Shown here piece after piece: positions 44,225 through 56,722 of a DNA stretch of 64,000 nucleotides. Under the pieces are notes generated by a model that was given only the letters and a program-made list of their open reading frames with translations, did no database searches and had not been told where the DNA came from. The position numbers and the translations under genes were made by a program. Origin of the DNA: Steromphala cineraria (lineage: Eukaryota; Mollusca; Gastropoda; Trochida; Trochidae); NCBI GenBank assembly GCA_916613615.1, contig OU744726.1, forward strand, positions 67,352,764-67,416,763, in the 5' to 3' direction. The number at the start of each line of letters is the position of its first letter. Position 1 is the stretch's first letter.

Positions 44225-45151
44225 GCAAGAAGGGTTCTGTTCCTATCAAAGGAAAACCTAAATGTAAGTATTCCGTCCCTGTCAAAGGAAAACACAAATA
44301 TAAGAGTTCCGTCCCTGTCAAAGGAAAACACAAATATAAGAGTTCCGTCCCTGTAAAAGAAAAACACAAATATAAGAGTTCCGTCCCTGTCAAAGGAAAA
44401 CACAAATATAAGAGTTCCGTCCCTGTCAAAGGAAAACACAAATATAAGAGTTCCGTCCCTGTCAAAGGAAAACACAAATATAAGAGTTCCGTCCCTGTCA
44501 AAGGAAAACACAAATATAAGAGTTCCGTCCCTGTAAAAGAAAAACACAAATATAAGAGTTCCGTCCCTGTCAAAGGAAAACACAAATATAAGAGTTCCGT
44601 CCCTGTAAAAGAAAAACACAAATATAAGAGTTCCGTCCCTGTCAAAGGAAAACACAAATATAAGAGTTCCGTCCCTGTAAAAGAAAAACACAAATATAAG
44701 AGTTCCGTCCCTGTAAAAGAAAAACACAAGCGTCAGTGTTCCGTGCTTCTAATTGTTTCCCCCACACAATACAGTAGACACATAAGTTCCACGTATCTCA
44801 TTTCACGAATATCTTGTTCTCAAGAGTATTACATTTACACAAGAATGGATGAATGACTTCTGTAATGTGATCTGCTTTAACACTATTTTCATGACGACTG
44901 CCTTCAGTAACTCTTTAACCCTTTGCAGGCAATTTTGCAATTATTATCTTCTGTGTGGATTGTCTCTCATCTTTTAACTTCTAAACGTCGAAGTTGCTGT
45001 TCCTGTAAAATGTTGACTCAGAAAGCTTTTGCATCTAATAATTCAGCACTTAAAGAGTTACAACTGATATTATTCCTAAACAATCTTTTCCCTGAGGAAT
45101 AATGTGGGTAAATTAATACTGAAATATTTGGTCCAAAACATTCGAGGTCAA
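44225..45151 (+). repeat. 36-bp-array module, copy 2
   Basis: About 13 tandem 36-bp units at 44268-44728 in two subtypes, CTGTAAAAGAAAAACAC and CTGTCAAAGGAAAACAC, interspersed. Left flank GCAAGAAGGGTTCTGTTCCT and right flank as in copy 1, continuing without interruption to ATTCCTAAACAATCTTTTCC and TTGGTCCAAAACATTCGAGG, where it diverges from the F2 tail. Minus-strand frames of 177-196 codons (44139-44729) come from the array and are not accepted as genes. Confidence 0.9.
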
Positions 45152-45425
45152 AAGAATTTCTATTATGCTTATTATAAGAATATTGATATAAAATCTCAAA
45201 CAAGCTTTTTCTTATTTCAAATTATCATTTAAGTTTAAAGGGTGAACATTACTCGTATTTGGTGAACATCAATTTCAAACATTCAATAATCACTTTTCAT
45301 TGGGAATAACAATCATGTAATGATTTTATTGTTATTGTCAAGACTTTGTACGATGTGTCCTTTTAGACAGATTCATAACTCCGGACGATTAACATTGACC
45401 TTGAATGTGAACAAAATAATCCCCC
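45152..45425. other. A+T-rich spacer
   Basis: No clear feature. ACATTGACCTTGAATGTGAAC near 45390 hints at an F3 remnant. Confidence 0.4.
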
Positions 45426-45798
45426 TTAAAGGGGCAGTAGCACGTTTTTAGGGGGAATATAAGGTGATGTCATCATGACATGAAAATGAAAATTAATGGT
45501 TCCAAATGAAAGACAATGTATTTAAACTAAATGGAGCAGTAATAATTCAAATATAAAATGTAAAGTTCAGCCATGCGATTCCTTTTTCTTACACAAAATG
45601 AATTAAAGGTGTTCACACAAAAATGGCCGCCAATGGATTTTGTGTAAATCTTCATACTTTGTCCTCTGACTATGGGTGATTGACTTGTGTGATGAGATTT
45701 TTTACACTGTCAAAATAATACATTTAACATTAACTTACAATTATCAGTGAAAATTTTAAAATATAAAATTATCAAAAAACGTGCTACTGCCCCTTTAA
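45426..45798 (-). mobile_element. Complete TTAA MITE
   Basis: TTAA at 45426-45429 and 45795-45798; ends AGGGGCAGTAGCACGTTTTT and its reverse complement. Interior as in the other copies, with AAAATGGCCGCCAATGGATT. Orientation matches the 27.3 kb copy and is opposite to that at 24.6 kb. Confidence 0.9.
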
Positions 45799-46025
45799 AC
45801 CTTGATAGAGTCGATAGAATTGTGACAAACACTATAATATTGATGACAAACTTTTTATTCTCATAACTTTGAAATTCTTGAGTAATAGAATGTAGCTTTG
45901 ACTCTGTTCATTTTCCAGTGCAAACATACAAACTGACATTCAATTCTTATAATGTCATGCCATATATTGAACAGAACAGCAGAGTGATATGGTAACTATG
46001 GATATATTGCGATACAGAAAATCTG
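45799..46025. other. A+T-rich spacer
   Basis: No recognised feature. Confidence 0.5.
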
Positions 46026-46203
46026 TTTGCAATACGCATCGCAGTATATTGGTACTTTTCAAATTCAAGAATAAGCATGCTAGTCTAAATATAGGCGTTA
46101 AGAACGATCATCATTGTTCAGCTATGAGCCATTTTGAAAAGTGATATTTTTCAATCACTGCTTATAACCTTTGATTACATTGTTGTTACTATTTTCACAA
46201 TAC
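46026..46203 (+). repeat. Dispersed repeat B, copy 2
   Basis: Counterpart of 21459-21665, sharing GGTACTTTTCAAATTCA-type, GCGTTAAGAACGATCAT and TTTTCACAATA words. Ends at the start of the 947-bp duplication copy 2. Confidence 0.55.
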
Positions 46204-46206
46204 AAC

Positions 46207-47153
46207 TTCATACTTGATAGGAACTTTTCCATAAAATCATGTTTTATTTGGTAGAGCTTTTTTGCAATTTCAAATAGAAATTGTTCATTTTAATATGTTC
46301 CATATATTGGATATTTTCAGAAGTGTGTACAGGTTTGTATCATGTTGCAATATTCCGATATATCGATCATACCACGCATCCTTACTGTTAACCCTGTTTT
46401 ACCCTTTGAATTAGGACCTTGACTTCACTAATGGCTCCTTTCTAATACTTTTAGCAGGACAAGTGAGTTCTTCTGGAATCCAAGGTTTTTTAACATTGAA
46501 AACATTGAAAAGGAGTGACAAGTTCTATGTTACATAACTCTATGTTGTAACTCTCTACACAAGACTAAAGGCCATAACCCAATCTAATGTGGGTCCAGAC
46601 AGCCAGACCAGACTGTCCGAGGTTGTGATACCCTGCCAATAGTTTGTCATCCAGACCCTAAAGCAAAAATATTTAATTGATGACCAACCCAGTCTAGAAA
46701 AGTTTAGCAAGTCTAGATCGCTCAGCTTAAGGGTCTCTGAAGTTAAAGCATCTTCTGGGCTCCATTTTGTTATAATACATGATTTGTTAAAAAATATTGT
46801 CAATATTAAAAAAAATACTTCTGAGACTAAATGTTAGTCTACCCTGCCAACAATCACTGCACATTTATAATGGAATAATAGATGGCTTCTCACATGGATC
46901 TACAACCACTCAGAAACAGTAGAAGTGCAAACCAACTTGAGAGCAAATGCATTAGCTCTTAGCGCTAATTGGCAGTGCAGCATCATGCAAGGCTACAAGT
47001 GGTCATGTCGAGTTGATGTGTAACATTTTACTTATTCTCTGTTGGTAGTTCCGTCCGTTTTGGATTTTGAAAACATGTTTTTCAGCAAACAATATATGTT
47101 GTTCAATATATGTATACTAAACTTAAATACAAGGAATACATAAAGAATCATAA
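46207..47153 (+). repeat. 947-bp direct duplication, copy 2
   Basis: Second copy, offset by 2929 bp. It continues past GAATCATAA into ACTTAAAATCATATAC with no 36-bp array, so it preserves the left edge of the empty site for the array module found after copy 1. Contains the 82-codon minus-strand frame 46555-46803. Confidence 0.9.
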
Positions 47154-50100
47154 ACTTAAAATCATATACTTATAATCATATATTTTATATATGTGATGAT
47201 CTTTTTTTTTCAAAAAACAAAATGGGTGTATAATGCAACTTACTTTTTGAGTGCAGGATGTTTTTTGTAAATTATATGCCTTTGAAGAATTTATTTGAGA
47301 AAATGGTTTAGTGTAATACATTTAGCAGATAATATTATGATATGATTTTTATGAAAATTTGAGGTTACTCAGAAGTTTTTTTATTTATAATCACATTTCT
47401 TCCAAGAAAATGTCTACCTCACACAATTTCCTACCAGGGTTATCACTTCCAAAGCAAAAATGTTACCAAAGAAATATTTGCATTGTTTAGAACCTCAACT
47501 ATCTGACAACACTTAACTTTAATTTTTGACACTGGCATGTTTCTGACATCAAAGCTTATTTTTTGGGTATAATATGTGCCTTCGAAAGAATTTTTAAAAA
47601 TGGTTTGCTTAAATGCTTTCAGGAGATGTTATTAAATGAGTAATTGAAGTGAACACGGATTACGATATATATACCTTAAAGAGACAGATTCAACACGATT
47701 TTCCCAAACCCATTTTCTAGATAAGCAATGGTCCTGCATAAAGACTGTTTTAAATAGGAGCCTTTTATACAGTCTAGATCCTCATTCAGCAAGTCCGGAT
47801 GGATTGAACACACATGAAAAGCTTTAAGAAATCAAAATGATCTAAATGAAGGTACAGAAATTATTTAAATATTTCATAGAATAAATTTTAGTCAAGATAA
47901 GCATTGTTATGTGACTAAGCTGAAAATATTTTTCTTTATTTGCTGACACAAAGGAACGGTTACCTTCTTGGGTCAGTTAAACCGTCAATTGTCAATTGTC
48001 TTTCAAGAAGGTACTTGATCAATAAAAGTAGATCACTGCTAATGGCTAGAAACTGCCCAAGCAGCATAAAACTTACTTACTTAACAAAAGTAGAACATTA
48101 AGGATTCAATATCAGTTTCAAGTTGCAATATCTACCAGTAATGTCTTATAAATCAGCATCTTATTGCCTCTTTGATTACAGATGAACTTAGTGCCCTATC
48201 TAATACCAACAATTAACCCTTGGTCTTAATTCAACTAGGACACAATATCTCTAGGTAGTTCTGGAATATTAGATTCGTTACTCACTGGTTGTATTGTTAA
48301 GTCAATCACAAAAGTTTGAAATTTATCTACTGTTAACATAATGCCCAATTAATATTGCTTTTACATCTTTCCAAATAACTTTTCAAACACATAGACTTTA
48401 AATTTTTAAAAAGAAAATAAGAAAAGCAAAGAAAACATTGCTTGGTGAAATAAATTTCAAGGTGAAGTGACGAAAACAAAAAAAGCTTTAAAACAGATAT
48501 GGTTCTTCAGTGTCAATGGAACGTAAATCTGCATAATCTTATAATCATCTTTTGATGTTTCTTGCTAATAGAGTTTAAAAGCACTAAAAGGGTTGCTCAA
48601 TTAATGATTCATGAAGTGTTTATTTTGATTGTTGCTTTTAATGGAGAACTAAGAAATAGTGATAAGAAAAGGGAACCTCATTGAGCAAAAAACAATGATT
48701 TGACAAGATTGTAAAATCCCCAGGGTCTAGTTCCAACACTTAATAAGGTACAATGAAACTGTCTAATCAAAGACTTGGAGGAAAATTGAACATTATTGGG
48801 TACTAGATTAAGCAAACCATAAAGATTTACATGAGATTAGATGGAATGACCAAATAAACTTATTTTAAGGAGACCCTTCTATCACAAAAATTACTTCCCT
48901 CCCACATTCAGAAAAAGTGTCTTTATTTTCGAAATACATGAGTGTAATAAATTCAATTTTCACAATCGTTTCTCTATTCCAGTTTAAATGTATTTGAAAT
49001 TTTTGCAATAAGATAAATTAGTCATCATAGAACTAACAGTGTTGTTAAGTATTTACAACAACATTGTAATTGAACACTTAGACTTTCCTGAGAGTTTTTA
49101 GGTTCCCATCACAGTCATTGATAATAATGATAATAGATAGTTAATTGAAACAATCCTGGTGTTTAAATATCCAACAAAGTTATATAGTAAATTCAAAACA
49201 TCGAAATAGCTGTAACATTTGTATGAACAGCTCAATAGTTCTTGTATTTTCTTTTTGAAAAGAAATATCCCGTTAAGACTGACCGTTTCGGAGCTTTCAC
49301 ATAATGGTCTTATCTGTAAATCAAAAGATAAACAAAACTGGAAATTCCATTAAGATTTGATTGACAATATTTTAACTTAAAAAACAATATCTAAAACTAT
49401 TAAATACATGCAACTACAAACCATCTCCCCAGAAAGTTAAGAAATCAAATCCAAAGCAAGTTTCACCTACATTTCTGCCCTAATGTCAAAGCAGTCTTCA
49501 GCAAAGAAGATTACAACATCTTCAATCAATAAGTAGAAGGATACAAAATATGACAACAGCCTAAATACTTTCACATAACCACCTCATGCAGAAAATTAAC
49601 TAACCTAGAGATTCTGAGAGTTTTTAACGCCCCGTTGGCAGCTAATCAAGCAGTCGTTGAAGCAGAAAGGTTTCTAAACGCTGTACACTAACTTTAATAT
49701 CGGCAACCTAAATTCAGATAAGACCTAAGGAAGAAAAAAATCAGATTAAAACCTCTTTTTATAACCCTTTCAAGCAAACTGATAGAATGAAAGCACAAAG
49801 ATTTTTGGTCTAACGGAGAAAATTAAATGAAGTTCTCTACACTTATCCAGGTAACAATTAAGCCTGATTACTTCACAAATAAACGTCAGCCAGGCAACGT
49901 AATTTTTCACGCAGCATAATTTTTCACGCATCCTAGACAAAAGTAAACTATCAGGGTATGTCTTCTGCTGAATAAATATTGTCCTGGCGTTGATATTATC
50001 ATAATATGAGTTCTTGGAGAAACATCGGTGCTGAACTTCATACATCTTCTTACTTAATCTTAACTTTCTACAGAATTGCAAGATGTAACTTGTAAATTTG

Positions 50101-50180
50101 TCTAATACAGAAATAATAATGAAGAAACGTGTGATAAAAGTCACAAGGGACCATCCAAAACGAACCCAGATTTAAAGGCA
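47154..50180. other. A+T-rich DNA, no gene recognised
   Basis: The 124-codon frame at 49770-50144 (-) has no domain and random-looking composition. A small inverted pair (TACCTTCTTGGG/CAAGAAGGTACTT) lies near 47970-48015. Confidence 0.5.
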
Positions 50181-53100
50181 ATGCTTGTGGCCCGCCCTAA
50201 ACCTGGTAGCCACACAGAAACATCACGATTCACCCTGACACTTCCCACAATTCTTGGATGTATCTACAGCATCAACATTCTTCGTTTGTTACATAACATC
50301 CTTCTTCCGGACTCCTCTCTTAAATCTGCTTTTTGTTTCGGAAACATCAGACCTCGAAACTCGGCAAATACCAGTTGGATCATGGCTTACTGGATACAAG
50401 AGCTTGTTCATACTGGGAATCTCAAACAGACATAAGGCAAGACACTGCAAATGATTTGTGGACCACGTTGGTAAATAAAACTTGATACATGCTCCTAGGT
50501 TTAATGATACAGAAGTTTGTACTGGCAACATTCAAGTGGTTACAAAGTTACCCAACTTGGTTGACCTTTAGCTCTTTAGACAGGAAGGAGGAAAAAGCTT
50601 CAACTGCTGACCTGCATGTGATTCTATAGTTATGGTAGTTAATGTTAAAAGAAAATTATGGAACTTTTAAACCCTTTTTTTTTCAGTCTTGAAGATTCAA
50701 AGAATAACAGATTTGGTTTACCTTTATGTGATTCTCAGTTCATAAACTTTGACAAATTTATTCATTTATGTCATATTTGTAACTTTGGGAGTTGTGAAAT
50801 TGATATATATCCTCTTGTTTCTTCAAATAGAATTCGTTAAGCAATAAAGTTACTAAAAAGGCATTTAATTTAAGCTTTTAAGATAAATCTTTTCTAAAAA
50901 GGCCATTACTGTTTCAATTAAGACATTACAAGGATTATCTCTTACCAAAAAAAAATGTCTTAAACATCCTTTTCCTTTTAACTCCTTTTTAAGTTGTCAG
51001 AACAAGAAATCTGTTTCAAGAGACACCATGAAAGTTGATAAAAAGATCATAGAATCAATTTCCTTTTAAATTATGTTTTGCTCTTGCTTAAAAACTTCTG
51101 CCATTAAGTGAAGATACACCATAACTATTCAAATTCCCACATAGAAAAATCTGAAATATTGGTTTCTTTTAACTATCAAAGTTCTGTTATATATAAGGTT
51201 CTCTGGAATTACAAAGAACACATAAATTTGGTAGGTTTCAAATAATGGAATTTGCTGAAATTTAAGAAAAACAACAAATGGGAAAATACCTTTGGAAATG
51301 AAAGAATTCATTTATACAATAAAAGATTTTAATTTGGTATTTAAAAAATCAGATAATTGAAACCACGAAATGAATTACAGCCACTATTGTATCTGTTTAA
51401 TCCTTTTAAAAAATACCTGTAAAACTTTTCAAAATCAAAGAAGCAAAATCAAAGCCTACACATCTGTTAAATTACTTCTGAAATCACATTCTTACGCCAC
51501 GAACATCCATGTTTATTCTTAATCACCCCAAGTCTTCTACATATGGACTCCTGGTATTTCAATCAATTGACCAATAACCTTTTCACCTCATCAAATCTCC
51601 CCATTGAAAAACTTGTAGCCCACTGAGGGGAAACGGTCATCCCTGGAGAGATGAACAATCCAACAATGTCAGACCAAAACAGATTCACAAGATAGACCAT
51701 GTATAGACCCTGATCCCCCCAGAGTACCATATCTACTTGATCCTGCGCCCTGATCATGTTCCTCTGTCAACAATCCCCCTTCATTCATCCGCTATGATCC
51801 CCCATTCCCTCACCTTCTATTCTCAAAACCATCTCTCTACTATTTACTTTCCATGCAGTTACCATAGTAACAGAAAAACTTGTACATTATCTTTAATTTC
51901 TGGCCTCAATGGACCCTAAGCCGATTTTCTAAAACACATAGTGCCTAATCTGATTGTGATCCCTTTTCACACTCCAGAGATTGTGTATCGACTTGCGTAA
52001 TCTCAATTGCAACACGTTGCCACATTACTACCCATTCCCCCAAAGTACCTGACCTAGCATCAAATGCTCTTCTTAACTCATGCAATTCAAGTAACTCTAT
52101 TATCCATCATTATCTCCTCTCACCATATCCTGGCTGGATACAGCTTGGTCAATATTTGTACTGGTAATTCCTGCATCAATATCAAAGAAGAGTGATGTAT
52201 AATATATACAGCTCTCAACTTCACGAGCAAATTCAGCCTAGAATGTGATCAATATTAAATGATGTACAAATATCAATCCTGGAGAAAAGGAGCAGGGATT
52301 TATGTCCGGATACAAAATACACATTCCTACATCATCAAACACCAACTGAAAGATTGGAAGGTGTTGGCTGCCTGTAAGAGCTTTACCACTTAAAGGAAAT
52401 CTTGCACTAGCAAATTCCACTTCATACAGAGTGTTATTTCACAAGTAAGAGAAAGGTTGATAAAAAGCATTTTATTCAATTTTTAACAATTCATCCCTGT
52501 CCTGAATGATGGAAGTTTCTGAAAGGTTGCAAAACATATAAGAAGGTGAGCTCTGATTGAAATATTTATTAAATAGCACATGCTAGAAGAAATACAAAAC
52601 ACTCTTTATTTCATTACATTTTTCTATTTATTGTTTTCAGTTGAGATCTTTCACAAAATAAGACAAAAAAACTAATTTTACAAAATCCCAAAGGAGTGTT
52701 GTTGCAGTATGATATTAGAATATCGAGCCAAATTCTCACTCTTTAACTTCTTGTTGATCAATAAACATGAGCATTACTTCATAAATATTCTAATTATGAC
52801 CTCTTTAGGTCAAAAGGAACCTTAATGGCTGTTTACCCCAGTTCACCTTAAACAATCAACGCAATATCATATTCTCTTCTTGTACAAAACAATTTGAAAA
52901 TTCTTTTTCTTAAACTTAAACCTTAAGCATATGATGATGATCATGATTTACAGGTGGGAAGGAATTAAACTTTAAAAGTAGTCGGTGTCACTACATATCA
53001 ATCTATATGGGAAAACTAACCATACCCCATAACTGAGCAAGCAAATACAAATGTAACAAGGTTATTGCCTGTAAAAGGGGTGGGAGGATTGGATTAAACA

Positions 53101-53330
53101 CAGTTAACATCTTAAACATAGCAATCCATTAAAAAAATAGAAGTAAAAATCAAGTAATTTTTACAAAAATCTAACTCATATTTAATGCAATTTTACATAG
53201 TTCCCCTAAACTCTAAAACACTTTACTGCAATGTCAGCAATATCCATGTTATGACAGCTACTTTATTGTCAGTCAACTTTTATTTCAACATCTAGACTAT
53301 CCCTGGGCTTGTCCATGGATTAATTTTATA
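50181..53330. other. Unique DNA, no gene recognised
   Basis: Overlapping frames near 50181-50531 occur on both strands and have no domain. Stretches around 51.56-52.1 kb are slightly less A+T-rich. No repeat, SINE or RNA gene recognised. Confidence 0.5.
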
Positions 53331-53335
53331 ATATA

Positions 53336-53767
53336 CTACGCGACAAAAGTTTAGACTCACCATCAAATGATGCTATTAAATTGTAGTATTAATAAAAAAA
53401 TTGGCAGGCATTTTACAACTAATTTATGCTTGCTCAAGTCTCAACTTCTTTCTGAAGTGTCATGCATTTGTCATTAATTGACCTTGATTAACATGTGCAT
53501 CATGAAACTCTTCTGACAAATGCTCAGGATATGTCCATGGACATCGTTGAAAATGCAACTTTTATACATCATTATGACGCCCTCGGGAACAATGTTTCAT
53601 TATTTGGTTCGAATGAAATTTTCAAGCTTTCCTTACATCAAGTTTACTGCGTTTATGCTAAAAAATGAAAAATAGTGTCTCTAGTTCTGAAGATTTTTGC
53701 GCTAATATATACCGGTAAGACATTACATCCTGCACGGAGGGTCGAAGACTAAACTTTTGTCTTGTTG
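53336..53767. mobile_element. Tc1/mariner-like MITE
   Basis: Left end CTACGCGACAAAAGTTTAGA after TA (53334-53335); the right end in reverse complement is CAACAAGACAAAAGTTTAGT before TA (53768-53769). About 20 of the outer 25 bases match. The 432-bp interior has no transposase frame. Confidence 0.75.
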
Positions 53768-54169
53768 TATACATTAAGCAATGCAAACTCTGAGCCAGAA
53801 CCTGCAATAAAACTTCAAAACTATGAAAATGAAGATATCTCAGACCTCTTTGTAATTTAGTCTACTTTCATTTTTATATCTATAGAGACCTATATTAGTC
53901 TTAGTACAATATGTCAGAAATTTGATAATACTAAACTGAATGCCTGAAATGGTCATTGCCAGATGCCTGAAAATTACCAGTAGTGAAAGCTTAAAATACT
54001 TTATTTTGATTCATTTTCATTTCAATTAGAATATTTTGGCAAAGTTTTATTTCAGAGATCTAACATTAGTCTTAAAGATGGACTGAAATGCTATATGGCA
54101 ACTTTCAGGATTCGTGAAATAGTGATTACAATTTGACATTGACTCAACTTTAAATTACTGAAATCGACC
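53768..54169. other. A+T-rich DNA, nothing recognised
   Basis: No feature recognised. Confidence 0.5.
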
Positions 54170-54560
54170 TAGAAACGGCTTAATTACGACTGCATACATA
54201 ACACTGCCTAATTAGGCCGGCGAACAGAATAAAACGCACTGAAGCGTGACTGCCTCGTGACGTGTTAGTAGGCGATGTGATACCCCGTTGTGTGCCCTCG
54301 TTATGTAAAACAACACAAGCAAACAGTACAGCTCAATGTTTAACCGTTGATTAAACACCCTAAACAACATCCCAACATCTCAAACCTTCAATAAATCGGT
54401 AGTTTATTTAATCAACTGGCAATTTGTATTGATGAAAATGTAAGACCTTCATTAAAAACGAAGTTGTGCGCATAATGCTACAGCATGTAGCTGGTCTCGA
54501 TTTGCGCATTGTTGTAATAAGACTGCACGTGAGAACCCGGATGTATTTTCGTCATAAACA
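54170..54560. other. CpG-bearing unique stretch
   Basis: Contains GGCCGGCGAACAG, CTCGTGACGTGTTAGTAGGC and TTTGCGCATTG. More CpG than the surroundings. It may be regulatory or an untranslated exon; no frame supports a gene (the 78-codon frame 54466-54702 has no domain). Confidence 0.3.
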
Positions 54561-55600
54561 ATTGCTCACGTGTGAACCGTTTTATCTTCGTACACAGTTG
54601 TTTGTTGTTATTGAATATAACTTTAGTAGCACAACAGAAAGGATGTTATTATACAATACTATTTTTTATACATTTAAACCAATTTTTTTTAAATGCCTTT
54701 GACTTCATTTTGTAACAGGATAAAAAAAATATGCGTTTTTCTTAGTTATTTCATTTAGTGACGGATAAGTTACATTTCTCAATGAAAGGCATGTATTGGA
54801 TGATGACTGATGTCTTGTTTAAAACATTATTTTAATAGGGCATTTCACTGACAATCTTAATGTTTTCACTCTTGTACATAGAAGAGATATTGTTCACAAC
54901 AATACCCGATACATGGCCCAACAGAATAAAGATTTATTAAATGAACCTTATTCAAAATAATTATCAGATAGAGCAAAAAAGTATTTCTAATTTCAACAGG
55001 TTATAATTTACCAATCGGAGAAAAAAGGGACGTTAAGGAATACAATTGCTATTTGATGTTACCTAATAAGCTGATGTCATAAAATAGCCAGGTGTTGATG
55101 ATTGTGCATTATATAACCTACCTTCTATAGTCATCATTTGATAGCTTTTAATTAGGAAACAGACAGGAAATACGATAGACAATAAAGTAATTGTGTAATA
55201 GGTGAGTATCTGATCTAAAGAAAGTAAATAACACCTGCAGACCAATGTCATTGTTTATTCAACCTTTTTACACAACGTTCAAATCTAAATGTGTGCATTG
55301 TAAATTCGGATTATTACCATAAATCAGCCAAAAACTTTGTGCTATGTTTTATATTTTACTAATCTCTTTTTTCTCTGCATGCCAAACTGTTCATTCAGTG
55401 AAAATGCGAGCTCGAAACAGAAAATCGGTGTAGTGATAGGAACACGTGAGTTCGATGTAGATTGTCACATTGCTCTGTTTGACCTTACACAGCGGGTCAA
55501 TTTGGCGTGAAACGATCAATGTGATGGGAATTTGTCTACGGAAACTTCATCAGGAGATATTCTAGGACAGTTGACAGCAACACAATGATATGACATACTG
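54561..55600. other. A+T-rich DNA, no gene recognised
   Basis: No credible frame or repeat. Confidence 0.5.
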
Positions 55601-55609
55601 TTAATCGCT

Positions 55610-55780
55610 TGGAAAACGCAGAACTACGGATTTCGCCTACCATTTTCCATATAAGCAGACGAACGCTTCGCCTACTGCCACGTCACTTCCGGTATCCCCT
55701 GCCCGTGACCTCTCAGCCTTGTTTTGGTTTGTCGCTGGACGGCGACGAGCAGACGCCTTGTTACGCAATGTTTACTTAGC
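55610..55780. promoter_or_regulatory. Promoter-like CpG stretch with an ETS site
   Basis: CACTTCCGGT at 55684-55693 is a near-ideal ETS/GABPA site, a hallmark of TATA-less housekeeping promoters in animals. It sits in a G+C-richer patch with GACGGCGACGAGCAGACGCC. ATG codons nearby (for example ATGTTTACTTAG) close at once. A promoter is possible; nothing confirms it. Confidence 0.35.
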
Positions 55781-55943
55781 TGTAGCTTAATTGAGAAACT
55801 GTGTATCGTTGCTGTTTTGGCCTAATATTTATGTTATATAGTTATTTGACAAATATCTTATGAAAAATATATTTAAAAAAGGTTATACAGCGGCTCTTTA
55901 AGCATTCACTAATTCTTTAGTACCAGATATTTGACAGAATCTA

Positions 55944-55978
55944 TTTGGTATTAAAGGGGACCCCCTTTAATATCAAAT
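55944..55978. repeat. Short inverted repeat
   Basis: GGTATTAAAGGGG pairs with CCCCTTTAATATC (one G/T-type mismatch), flanked by TTT/AAA. Could be a collapsed MITE remnant. Confidence 0.7.
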
Positions 55979-56720
55979 TTGAAGATTCCACAATCATGTT
56001 GATTTGCATTCAAAACAAAGTTCAAAATTATACGATTTCTAAGGCTCTTCTCAATATCTTATGAAAACTTTAAAATATAATTCGCAGACGAAACCCCAGT
56101 CTACACGTGTTTGCCAGCTCACTGGGTTACTGTGGTCCCATGTAAAGAATCTCATCAAACCTGCAATAAACATGGCATAAATAACCCAAAGCACATAGTG
56201 TATTTATTTATCAAGCAGAGTTGAACACTCATAAACATATCCTAAAACTTAAAGTTTGATTTAAATGTTTATTTAAAGACTTGAACATGACCTTAATTCT
56301 GGAGTGGATGTTGTTCAGTTTTATGATTCACAATTTCACATTGTATGATGAATAAATAAATATGGTCTTGCACACTTGACTTAAGAATATCAGGAGCATG
56401 TTGACATGACAAAATTTAAGGATCTAAGTTTTTCAAACTCCCTCATACAAAGTAGATATGAACTTGTTTAAGGCCTCTTGTGTAAAGTTGGTGTTGAAAA
56501 TCTATTTATTTAATTCATTACATTAATCTGTCACAAAATGTAAGTTAATTGCTCAAACATATGTAAATATACTCTAATTTTACTTTTTTATCTATGAATT
56601 ATATATTCAAAAAAATGCCTAATACAAATAACTTGATCCAATTTGGAACCTATCAGGAAACTATTTTAGGTACAAATCAAGAATTATTTCAATAATTAAA
56701 AAATAAAGCCATTGACTCTG
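55979..56720. other. A+T-rich DNA, nothing recognised
   Basis: No feature recognised. Confidence 0.5.
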
Positions 56721-56722
56721 TT

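Noticed and set aside
44139..44729. Minus-strand frames of 177 and 196 codons with 12-residue repeats
   Set aside because: Product of the 36-bp array, open in several frames at once. The same holds at 38526-38982.
43278..47153. LTR retrotransposon with 947-bp LTRs
   Set aside because: The direct repeats are in the right orientation, but similarity extends beyond any TG..CA ends, no 5-bp duplication was seen, and the 2 kb between holds a MITE and other repeats rather than gag or pol.
49770..50144. 124-codon minus-strand frame
   Set aside because: Long for the region, but random composition, no domain, and no repeat or homologous copy to suggest coding.
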